Origin: Streptomyces sp. DI166
GTDB lineage: Bacteria > Actinomycetota > Actinomycetes > Streptomycetales > Streptomycetaceae
DNA length: 33,034 nt
Assembly: GCF_900091315.1 (NCBI RefSeq)
Contig: NZ_FLSP01000091.1
Location: 1-33,034, forward strand
Reading direction: 5' to 3'
Shown here one piece after another: positions 23,554-30,692 of the stretch; within the stretch, counting starts at the first letter, position 1, and each line of letters begins with the position of its first letter. Position numbers and translations under genes: made by a program. Under the pieces are notes generated by a model. It made no database searches. It was not told the DNA's origin and saw only the letters and a program-made list of their open reading frames with translations.

Positions 23554-26325
23554 ATGACCGCACCGGCAGACGCCCCGCAGCAGCGGGCGCCAGACGACCG
23601 CAGGTGGTACTCGCTGCCACCGCAAGAGGTGGCCGACGCCTTCGGCGTGGACCCCGGCACAGGGCTGTCCACGGCCCGCGCCGCGGAACTGCTGCGTACG
23701 AACGGTCCCAACGCGCTGCCGGAGGAGAAGCCCGTACCGGGCTGGCGCCGCTGGCTCGCCCAGTACCGCAGCTACATGCAACTGGTCCTGGTCAGTGCCG
23801 CCGTGGTGTCCTTCGTGATCAAGGAGTGGAGCACCGGTGTACTGCTGCTGGTCCTGACGGTCGTCAACGCGGTGGTCGGGATGCGGCAGGAGGGCAAGGC
23901 GGACAGCGCCATGAACGCCCTCAAGTCGATGATGAAGGCTACCGCCCGCGTCCGCAGGGACGGGACGGAGTCCGAGAGCGCGGCCGAGGAGGTGGTCGTC
24001 GGCGACGTGGTGCTGCTCACGGCGGGCGACGAGGTGCCGGCCGACGGCCGGATCATCACGGCCAGTGCCCTGCAGATCGACGAGTCGGCGCTGACCGGCG
24101 AGAGCGTACCCGCCGCGAAGGGGCCGGACGCGCTGCCCGACACGGACCTGCCGCCCGGGGACCGCCAGAACATGGTGTTCATGAACACGCCCGTCACCCA
24201 CGGCAGCGCGACGGTGATCGTCACGGCCACCGGCGCGGGTACCGAACTCGGCCGTATCTCCGGGATGCTGACCTCAACGCCGCGTGAGGCCTCGCCCCTG
24301 ACCCGGGAGATGGACCGGCTCACCGTGTGGATCACGGCGACGGCCGGACTGACGATGATCGTGATGTTCGCCCTGGGCCGCAGCCGGGGTACGGCGTGGG
24401 ACGTGCTGTTCGTGAGTGCCGTCTCGCTGGCGATCGCCGCGATCCCGGAGGCCCTGCCGACCGTGACCCAGACGATCCTGTCCATCGGCGCCGTCGACCT
24501 CGCACGGCGCGAGGCGATCGTGAAGGACCTGCCGTCGGTGGAGTCGCTGGGGTTCACCTCGGCGATCAACTCCGACAAGACCGGCACCCTCACCATGAAC
24601 CAGATGACCGTGGTGGAGGTGATCGATCCGGGTGACCGCTACACCGTCTCCGGCACCGGGTACAGCCTGGAGGGCAAGGTCCATCACGCCGTCGGCGCCG
24701 CACCCGGCATAGAGGACGCGATCCTGCCCTACCTGGTGGCCAACGACGCGCGGCTGGTCGACGGCGAGGTGGTCGGCGACCCCACGGAGGGAGCCTTCCT
24801 GGTGCTCGGCCACAAGGCCGGACTCGACGTCGACGCCACCCAGGCTCGGCTGCCGCGCCTGGCCACGCTGCCCTTCGACCCGTCCTACAAGCTGATGGCC
24901 ACCTTCCACTCGGCCACGGACGCCGCGGGACGCCCTGTCGTGCGCTGCTTCGTCAAAGGGGCGGCGCCCGCCGTGATGGCACGGGCCACCACCGCCCTGT
25001 CCCGGGGCACGTCCGTCCCCTGGGACGACGGCCTGCGTGCGCGGGCGCAGGAGCACGTGCAGCGCATGGGCCGGGAGGGCCTGCGGGTGATGGCCGCCGC
25101 GCAGCGCGACCTCGATCCCGCGACCTTCGACCCCGAGGGGGACCTGCTCGACTACGCCACCGGGCTGCAGATGACGAGCCTGGTCGGGATGGTCGACCCG
25201 CCGCGCCGCGAGTCGCGCGCGGCGGTGGCGGACGCGCAGAACGCCCGCATCAGGGTTCGGATGGTGACCGGCGACGACGTCGTCACCGGCGCCGCCATCG
25301 CCCGGCAGCTCGGCATCGAGGGGGAGGCCGTGCTCGGCTCGGACTTCGCCGCCCTGCCCGAGAGCGAGCGGCTGGCCCGGATCGACGACATCGGCGTCGT
25401 CGGCCGGGTCACCCCCGAACACAAGGTGCTGCTCGCCGACACCCTGAAGAAGAAGGGCTGTGTGGTGGCCATGACCGGCGACGGCGTCAACGACGCCCCG
25501 GCGATCAAGGCCGCCGACGTCGGGATCGCCATGGGTTCCGGCACCGAGGTCGCCAAGAACGCCGGGCGCATGGTGCTGGCCGACGACAACTTCGCCACGA
25601 TCGTCTTCGCCGTCGAGCAGGGCCGCAAGATCTACGACAACCTCACCAAGTACATCCGCTTCGTCCTCGTCCTCCTCGTGGTCTTCGTGCTGACGTTCCT
25701 CGGCGCGACGCTCTTCGACATCGCGGACGGAGAACCGTTCACCCCGGCGCAGGTGCTGTGGATCCACTTCTTCGTCAACGCGGCCTTCGGCTTCGCGCTC
25801 GGTTTCGACCGCCCGAGCCCCGGGCTCATGGAACGCCCGCCGCGGCCCCGGGGCACGCCCGTGCTGACCAAGGGTGTGATGATCACCGTCGGCCTCTCCG
25901 GCCTGGCAATCACCATCGGTCTGCTCGCCCTGATCGGGTTCGGCGAGTCCCGCTACGACGACACGGCGGTGGGCCAGTCGATGGCCTTCACGTCCTTCGC
26001 GCTCTGTCTCGTCGTGGCCGCTCTTGAGTGCCGCAGCGAGACGCATACTGTCCTCACCACCGGCAGCTTCGACAGCAAGCAGATGAACTGGGCGATGCTC
26101 GTAGAGTTCGCCTTGGCCGTGTTCGTCACCCAGATGGACGTCTTCCGGCGACTGCTGGGCACCACCGAGCTGACCCTGGCGCAGTTCGCCTGGGCGCTGC
26201 TGCCGGCGCTCGCGCTGCTCGCGCTGTGGGAGCTCGGAAAGTTCCTCGCCCGCTGGAACGGGCGGACCGACCGCGCGGTGGTGACACATCCCGCAGCCGT
26301 TCGGTCCGAGGGGAACAGCGCCTGA
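23554..26325 (+). CDS. P-type (P2-like) cation-translocating ATPase with altered ion site
   Basis: ATG 23554 follows GGAGG at 8 nt. The 923-residue protein has the full P-type layout: N-terminal cation-ATPase domain (STARAAELLRTNGPNALPEE), actuator with LTGES, PEALP in M4, phosphorylation site SDKTGTLTMNQ, nucleotide domain KGAAP, and hinge GDGVNDAPA. TGDDVVT replaces the usual TGDH. The layout is that of calcium-pump relatives (P2), but in M5 (YIRFVLVLLVVFVLT) and M6 (LWIHFFVNAAFGFALGFD) the residues matching SERCA Asn768, Glu771, Asn796, Thr799 and Asp800 are Leu, Phe, His, Val and Asn. Only the M4 glutamate remains. Transported ion is therefore unknown. Its stop overlaps the SulP start. 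Confidence 0.9.
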   Translation: MTAPADAPQQRAPDDRRWYSLPPQEVADAFGVDPGTGLSTARAAELLRTNGPNALPEEKPVPGWRRWLAQYRSYMQLVLVSAAVVSFVIKEWSTGVLLLVLTVVNAVVGMRQEGKADSAMNALKSMMKATARVRRDGTESESAAEEVVVGDVVLLTAGDEVPADGRIITASALQIDESALTGESVPAAKGPDALPDTDLPPGDRQNMVFMNTPVTHGSATVIVTATGAGTELGRISGMLTSTPREASPLTREMDRLTVWITATAGLTMIVMFALGRSRGTAWDVLFVSAVSLAIAAIPEALPTVTQTILSIGAVDLARREAIVKDLPSVESLGFTSAINSDKTGTLTMNQMTVVEVIDPGDRYTVSGTGYSLEGKVHHAVGAAPGIEDAILPYLVANDARLVDGEVVGDPTEGAFLVLGHKAGLDVDATQARLPRLATLPFDPSYKLMATFHSATDAAGRPVVRCFVKGAAPAVMARATTALSRGTSVPWDDGLRARAQEHVQRMGREGLRVMAAAQRDLDPATFDPEGDLLDYATGLQMTSLVGMVDPPRRESRAAVADAQNARIRVRMVTGDDVVTGAAIARQLGIEGEAVLGSDFAALPESERLARIDDIGVVGRVTPEHKVLLADTLKKKGCVVAMTGDGVNDAPAIKAADVGIAMGSGTEVAKNAGRMVLADDNFATIVFAVEQGRKIYDNLTKYIRFVLVLLVVFVLTFLGATLFDIADGEPFTPAQVLWIHFFVNAAFGFALGFDRPSPGLMERPPRPRGTPVLTKGVMITVGLSGLAITIGLLALIGFGESRYDDTAVGQSMAFTSFALCLVVAALECRSETHTVLTTGSFDSKQMNWAMLVEFALAVFVTQMDVFRRLLGTTELTLAQFAWALLPALALLALWELGKFLARWNGRTDRAVVTHPAAVRSEGNSA

Positions 26326-28082
26326 TGACAAGCGGTCACCACCCGCGCGATGCCATGCGTCGGCTGCGTGCCCTTCCCGGCCTCCAGGCGGTGACCTCGT
26401 ACCGGCGTGAGTGGCTGCTCAAGGACGTGATCGCCGGGATCGTCCTCACCACCCTGCTGGTACCGCAGGGCATGGCGTACGCGGAACTCGCCGGCCTGCC
26501 ACCGATCAGCGGCCTGTACACGTCCATCCTGTGCATGCTCGGCTACGCGGTGTTCGGCCCCTCGCGCATCCTGGTGCTCGGCCCCGACTCCTCCCTCGGC
26601 CCCATGATCGCCGCCACCATCCTGCCGCTGGCCGCCTCAAACGGAGATCCGCAACGGGCCGTCGCCCTGGGCTCCATGCTGGCGATCATGGTCGCGGTCG
26701 TGATGATCCTGGCCGCGGTGGGCAAGCTCGGCTTCGTCGCCGACCTGCTCTCCAAACCCACGGTGATCGGATACATGAACGGTCTGGCGCTGACCATCCT
26801 GATCGGTCAACTGCCCAAACTGCTGGGCTTCAAGGTCGAGGCGAGCGGTCTGGTGGAGGAGTGCGTCGGCCTGGTCGAGGAACTGTCCGCCGGGAGCCTG
26901 GTCCCCGCCGCGGCGGCTGTGGGCATCGGCGGCATCGTGGTGATCCTGGTGCTCCAGCGCCTGCTGCCGAAGATCCCGGCTGTGCTGGTCATGGTGGTGC
27001 TGGCCATCGCCGCCACCAGTGTCTTCGGCCTAGGCTCGCACGGTGTGAGCCTCGTGGGTACCCTGCCGCAGGGCTTTCCGCCCCTCACCCTCCCCGACAT
27101 CCGGCTCGACGACCTGGCACCGTTGGCCGGCGGCGCCCTGGGCATCGCCCTCGTGTCCCTGGCCGACACGATCTCCAACGCCTCCGCCTTCGCCGCCCGC
27201 AGCGGCCAACAGGTCCGCGGCAACCAGGAGATGGCGGGAATCGGCGCCGCCAACCTCGCGGCCGGGCTCTTCCAGGGCTTCCCCGTCAGCACCAGTGGCT
27301 CACGCACCGCGGTGGCCGAACGGGCCGGCGCGAAGACCCAACTGACCGGAGTCGTAGGCGCCTTACTGATCACCCTGATGCTCATCCTCCTCCCCGGCCT
27401 CTTCCGCGATCTGCCTCAGCCCGCCCTCGCCGCCGTCGTCATCACCGCCTCGCTGTCCCTGGTCGACGTAGGCGGAACCGTACGGCTGTGGCGGCAGAGC
27501 CGCGTCGAGTTCCTCCTGTGCATCACCGCGTTCCTCGGCGTGGCCCTGCTGGGCGTCCTGCCGGGTATCGCCCTGGCCGTCGCACTGTCGGTCCTCAACG
27601 TCTTCCGGCGCGCCTGGTGGCCGTACGAGACCGTGCTGGGCCGCGTACCGGGCCTCGGCGGCTACCACGACATCCGGTCCTACCCGCACGCGGAGCGACT
27701 GCCCGGCCTGGTCATCTACCGATTCGACGCCCCCCTGTTCTTCGCCAACGCCAAGACCTTCCGGGACGAGATCCTGCGCCTGGCACGGACCGACCCCGCA
27801 CCCACCTGGATCGTCATCGCGGCCGAGCCGATCACCGACGTGGACACCACCGCCGCCGACGTCCTGGAAGACCTCGACGAGACCCTCAACGCCGAACACA
27901 TCCACCTGGTGTTCGCCGAACTCAAGGACCCGGTCCGACGAAAGATCGAACGCTACGAACTCACCCGCACCATCGACACCCGCCACTTCTTCCCCACACT
28001 CGAAGCGGCCGTCACAGCCTTCCGCGACCAAACCGGCGCCCGGTGGACTGCGGCCCCGCCTTCCCCGCCCGATCTCCGGTGA
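26325..28082 (+). CDS. SulP family anion transporter with STAS domain
   Basis: ATG 26325 lies in a TGATG overlap with the ATPase stop, with GAGGGGAA upstream. The 585-residue protein begins with a short cytoplasmic stretch and then the SulP signature DVIAGIVLTTLLVPQGMAYAELAGLPPISGLY. About a dozen membrane segments follow, including GNQEMAGIGAANLAAGLFQGFPVSTSGSRTA, typical of SLC26/SulP. Residues about 440-565 form a cytoplasmic STAS domain (GLVIYRFDAPLFFANAKTF). The family moves sulfate, bicarbonate or other anions, often with Na+ or H+. Overlap with the cation pump suggests co-expression and perhaps balanced cation/anion movement; the substrate is not shown. Confidence 0.92.
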   Translation: MTSGHHPRDAMRRLRALPGLQAVTSYRREWLLKDVIAGIVLTTLLVPQGMAYAELAGLPPISGLYTSILCMLGYAVFGPSRILVLGPDSSLGPMIAATILPLAASNGDPQRAVALGSMLAIMVAVVMILAAVGKLGFVADLLSKPTVIGYMNGLALTILIGQLPKLLGFKVEASGLVEECVGLVEELSAGSLVPAAAAVGIGGIVVILVLQRLLPKIPAVLVMVVLAIAATSVFGLGSHGVSLVGTLPQGFPPLTLPDIRLDDLAPLAGGALGIALVSLADTISNASAFAARSGQQVRGNQEMAGIGAANLAAGLFQGFPVSTSGSRTAVAERAGAKTQLTGVVGALLITLMLILLPGLFRDLPQPALAAVVITASLSLVDVGGTVRLWRQSRVEFLLCITAFLGVALLGVLPGIALAVALSVLNVFRRAWWPYETVLGRVPGLGGYHDIRSYPHAERLPGLVIYRFDAPLFFANAKTFRDEILRLARTDPAPTWIVIAAEPITDVDTTAADVLEDLDETLNAEHIHLVFAELKDPVRRKIERYELTRTIDTRHFFPTLEAAVTAFRDQTGARWTAAPPSPPDLR

Positions 28083-28179
28083 CGGACGAACGCCGACAGA
28101 AGGCTGCTACAGCCGCGCCGGATGAGCAGCGCTCCGGCACGGATCTGGCACGCGGCGAGTGATCGCAGAGAACAGCAAG

Positions 28180-28206
28180 AAGGCCCGGGTCTCCGACCTG
28201 GGCCTT
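28180..28206 (-). terminator. Hairpin terminator beside the tRNA-Gly fragment
   Basis: Arms 28180-28190 and 28196-28206 pair over 11 bp with one G-U pair and a 5-nt loop (CTCCG). Read on the minus strand it lies 5 nt after the tRNA CCA end and is followed by the T-rich TTCTTGCTGTTCTC, the normal arrangement downstream of a streptomycete tRNA gene. It may also end the SulP transcript from the other side. Confidence 0.7.
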
Positions 28207-28211
28207 AATCA

Positions 28212-28257
28212 TGGAGCGGGTGACGAGAATCGAACTCGCGCTCTCAGCTTGGGAAGC
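28212..28257 (-). other. Partial tRNA-Gly(CCC): 3' half only, candidate attachment site
   Basis: On the minus strand the 46 nt read as the anticodon loop (TTCCCAA, anticodon CCC), the 3' strand of the anticodon stem, the variable loop, a complete T arm (GCGAG TTCGATT CTCGT), the 3' acceptor strand CACCCGC, discriminator T and encoded CCA. Similarity to a tRNA stops abruptly two base pairs into the 5' side of the anticodon stem; no D arm or 5' acceptor strand follows. This is what an integrative element leaves at one end after recombining into a tRNA 3' half. The intact gene should lie at the other end, outside this window. Confidence 0.75.
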
Positions 28258-28715
28258 GACGGAACTTAGGCGGGCCATCGGGGTGGTCGTTGGGGTCGGA
28301 TTGCACCGCTGTTGACCGTGGTTTTCCGTCCTTACGGGCACGCGGAGGGCACGGCACCTTGGAAGGGGAGAGACCGGTGCTGCCGACAGCGCACAAACCC
28401 ATGGGCTGCCTCGTACGGAGACGTTCTCCTGAAGTGACGTTTGCGGCTGCATATGAGCAGTTCCTGCTGACCAGCGCTACTGTCACCACACGAATGCCAT
28501 GCCTTGGGCGAAGCCGGGCTCGCTCCTCGTTTGGCATGGGAGCGGAACACCGTCTTTGGTTGCCGAGGACGCGTGCTCGACGGACATGGCCAGGGCGACG
28601 ACCCGGACGTCTGCATCTCGTCCGTCAGCCTCTGGCGCGGCGTCCTGGCCGAGGGCCGCACGCGCCGCGGGTCGGCTACTCCGCAGTCCAGGCTGCCGAC
28701 CCTGGGCGGTGTCGG
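28258..28715. other. Gap with no convincing gene between att scar and sdp operon
   Basis: About 460 bp hold no gene I can defend. Plus-strand frame 28490-28740 has the right third-position bias for a stretch (EAGLAPRLAWERNTVFGCRG, then SSVSLWRGVLAEGRT) but begins and ends without family context and runs into the antisense of the next gene. It may be a decayed gene fragment, as expected at an island edge. The part next to the tRNA scar (28258-28330) could be an integrase-binding arm region. Confidence 0.4.
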
Positions 28716-29033
28716 TCAGCTGTTACGAGGGGTGTTTCTGAACGGGCCAGGAGGTGATGCTTCTGCGGTCTCCGCAGTCCTCCCGGGTCTCGCCCTATGG
28801 GTGAACTGGAACCACACCGAGTAGCAGTCGTTCCCCGTGTTCGTCAGTTCGCCTCGGACAACGAGCGTGGAGTTCAGAGGAGTCTTCTGGATCGTGCGGG
28901 TTCCCTGAGCGGTGGCGGTTCCGTGCGCGACGTTCCGCTGCACGTCTGCGGCGGACGAGGGCGTGCCGGAGAGCAGGACAGCGCTGGTGGAGGCCAGAGC
29001 TACGGCGGCGGTCTTGAGCATGTGTGACGGCAT
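28716..29033 (-). CDS. Small secreted protein at the end of the sdp operon
   Basis: ATG 29033 follows AAGGAAC at 8 nt. The 105-residue product has a signal peptide (MPSHMLKTAAVALASTSAVLLSG, cleavage near SSAA-DV, about residue 29). The mature 76 residues contain a beta-rich stretch (STLVVRGELTNTGNDCYSVWFQFTHRA) with a single cysteine (Cys70), then a Pro/Thr-rich tail. It begins 16 nt after the SdpB stop, so it is in the same operon. No family is recognised and Bacillus sdpABC has no counterpart. It could be an accessory, a chaperone, a second immunity factor or a second toxin; nothing in the sequence decides. Confidence 0.72.
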   Translation of the reverse strand: MPSHMLKTAAVALASTSAVLLSGTPSSAADVQRNVAHGTATAQGTRTIQKTPLNSTLVVRGELTNTGNDCYSVWFQFTHRARPGRTAETAEASPPGPFRNTPRNS

Positions 29034-29049
29034 GGTGCTGTTCCTTGCG

Positions 29050-30009
29050 TCATGCGTGGGCGTGTTCCTTGACGGGTTCGTCGATGGGCACGTCGTGTAC
29101 CGGCTCTGGCCCCGGAGTCCGTCGTGACACAGCACGGAGGATGCGTCCGAGGTCGGGGTCGTGGCCGAGGGGTGCCAGGAGGAGGAGCAGGCCGGCCCAC
29201 ATGGCGAACGCGAAGCTCCACAGGCCCATGACGACGGCGATGGACAAGTGCAGAAGGACCCCGGCAGGCAGCAGGATCCAGCGGACCTTTTGCGGCATCA
29301 GGAGTGCGGCAGCGAGGGCGATCTCGATGACGAGAGGACCCCAGGTCATCGCGGCCACGCCAACTGGGTTGTGGACGACGGCGTTGACCATCGGCCGCAG
29401 CCAGCCGGGGGAGCCGAAGTCGTAGTTGTTGACCCAGTAGTACAGGGCGGTTCCGTCGGCCCACTCGGCGTGGGGGAGTTTGGCCACGCATGACTGGAAG
29501 TACAGGACGGCCATCTGGATCCGCGCCACGACGATTGCGCTGATGCCGAGGAGGGCGAGCAGGCCGCGCCCTTCGGACCGGGGGAGCCCGGGCGGGCTGG
29601 GCTGCCAGTGCCAGCGGCGTGAGTCGCCCAGGGCCACGATGGCGATCAGCAGCGTGAGCACCCAGGTGATCTGATCACCCCCGTCGGGGATGGAGATGCC
29701 GGTGAAGACGCTGAAGGCCACGTAGGCGTGCGGAATGGCGGTGAAGCGTGGCCGCCAACCGCTGGCCGCGATGACGAGGACGAGACAGCACAGCCAGCGC
29801 ATGGTGTCGTAGTGGTCGGGTTCCACCAGGCAGAAGGCGCCGCCGGCCGTGACACCGCGGCACAGCGGGTACTGGCCGACGGTGGCCACCTCCCGGAAGA
29901 GGGTGGCCGCGTCGCTGCACGCCAGCGTGCCGAGTGTGCCGAGGGCCAGCAGTGTACGGGCCAGACCGTAGCCGGTGGCCCACGGTATGGGGATGGTGCG
30001 CTGACGCAT
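29050..30009 (-). CDS. sdpB: SdpB-like membrane protein (HTTM domain) for toxin maturation
   Basis: ATG 30009 is chosen: GGAGGTGA, complementary to the 16S tail over 8 nt, lies 7 nt upstream, and the ATG sits in a TGATG overlap with the SdpA stop; GTG 30015 is too close to that site. The 319-residue protein has several membrane helices and the HTTM (gamma-carboxylase-like) pattern of the SdpB family: VGQYPLCRGVTAGGAFCLVE near the N-terminus and YFQSCVAKLPHAEWADGTALYYWVNN in the middle. In Bacillus, SdpA and SdpB together convert pro-SdpC into the active peptide. A basic, proline-rich tail (SRRTPGPEPVHDVP) ends it. The family call rests on remembered motifs and on the flanking sdpA and sdpC. 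Confidence 0.86.
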   Translation of the reverse strand: MRQRTIPIPWATGYGLARTLLALGTLGTLACSDAATLFREVATVGQYPLCRGVTAGGAFCLVEPDHYDTMRWLCCLVLVIAASGWRPRFTAIPHAYVAFSVFTGISIPDGGDQITWVLTLLIAIVALGDSRRWHWQPSPPGLPRSEGRGLLALLGISAIVVARIQMAVLYFQSCVAKLPHAEWADGTALYYWVNNYDFGSPGWLRPMVNAVVHNPVGVAAMTWGPLVIEIALAAALLMPQKVRWILLPAGVLLHLSIAVVMGLWSFAFAMWAGLLLLLAPLGHDPDLGRILRAVSRRTPGPEPVHDVPIDEPVKEHAHA

Positions 30010-30608
30010 CAGCACGTCACCTCCAGCACCATGACGCGTTCCGGGCTGTGGGCCTCGGGCATCAGGTCACGCCATGCCCACGGGGTGGGGCGTTCCTGCA
30101 ACAGGCCGACGGTTCCGCAGAGAATGGGGTCCGGTGAGCGGTTTTCGACGTGGCGCGCGGGTGTGCCGAAACTCTTCAGGCAATGCTGTCTGTCGTCGGT
30201 GCACTCACGCCAGTCGTCCTTCTTGGCGGCGGAAAGCAGCATGGCGATCTCGACGCCCTGCGCGCGCGATTCGCGATTCAGGCCGAAGGCGTTCCGTGGT
30301 GAGGCATGGGGAGTCAGTGCAAGCGGTCTCCAGTCCCCTGGTGCCTTTTTGAAGGGAATGATTTCAGGGTCCCGAGGTGATTTGGTGAAGAATGCCCAAC
30401 CCTGCGGAGCCAGATTTACGACCGTATACTTCACCTCCTCCTGGGCGGGCAGTGAGATGACGTTCTTCGGTAGCTGTTCCTGGGCCACGTATGTAATCAC
30501 GATGATCCATGCAATGCAAACAGTGGCCACCGCTTTCAGTGAAACGGAGACCGAGCCGTCACGGCTTTGCGTAAAAGCCTCGCAGAAGCGACGGAATTTT
30601 ATTTTCAT
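30009..30608 (-). CDS. sdpA: SdpA-like toxin-maturation protein
   Basis: ATG 30608 follows AGGAAC at 9 nt. The 199-residue product has one N-terminal membrane helix (LKAVATVCIAWIIVITYVAQ, about residues 24-43) and an outside or peripheral domain. The family signature NLAPQGWAFFTKSPRDPEI (about 66-84) is clear, followed by GLNRESRAQGVEIAMLLS. Three cysteines lie in the C-terminal part (RECTDDRQHCLKS, PILCGTVG), one more at the very end (LEVTC). SdpA is required with SdpB for SDP peptide production in Bacillus. The 5' coding region is unusually AT-rich for this genome (AAAATAAAATTC), which may aid initiation or mark foreign origin. It overlaps sdpB. Confidence 0.87.
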   Translation of the reverse strand: MKIKFRRFCEAFTQSRDGSVSVSLKAVATVCIAWIIVITYVAQEQLPKNVISLPAQEEVKYTVVNLAPQGWAFFTKSPRDPEIIPFKKAPGDWRPLALTPHASPRNAFGLNRESRAQGVEIAMLLSAAKKDDWRECTDDRQHCLKSFGTPARHVENRSPDPILCGTVGLLQERPTPWAWRDLMPEAHSPERVMVLEVTC

Positions 30609-30655
30609 GGTGGTGAGTTCCTGCCCCCGTGAGGCGCTGAAAGGCCCGGCCGCGA

Positions 30656-30683
30656 GGGCGGGGAGTCTGCAGCCTCCCCGCCC
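30656..30683 (-). promoter_or_regulatory. Strong intercistronic hairpin between sdpC and sdpA
   Basis: GGGCGGGGAG (30656-30665) and CTCCCCGCCC (30674-30683) pair perfectly over 10 bp with an 8-nt loop. The hairpin lies between the sdpC stop and the sdpA ribosome site, with no T-run after it. It could stop part of the transcripts or protect the 3' end of the sdpC message, so that more precursor than processing protein is made. Confidence 0.6.
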
Positions 30684-30692
30684 CGTCCGGTA

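Noticed and set aside
24274..26331. A 685-codon minus-strand frame opposite the P-type ATPase
   Set aside because: It is a histidine/glycine/arginine-rich antisense shadow; the plus strand has every ATPase motif.
28212..28257. A functional tRNA gene
   Set aside because: The D arm and 5' acceptor strand are absent; only the 3' half is present.
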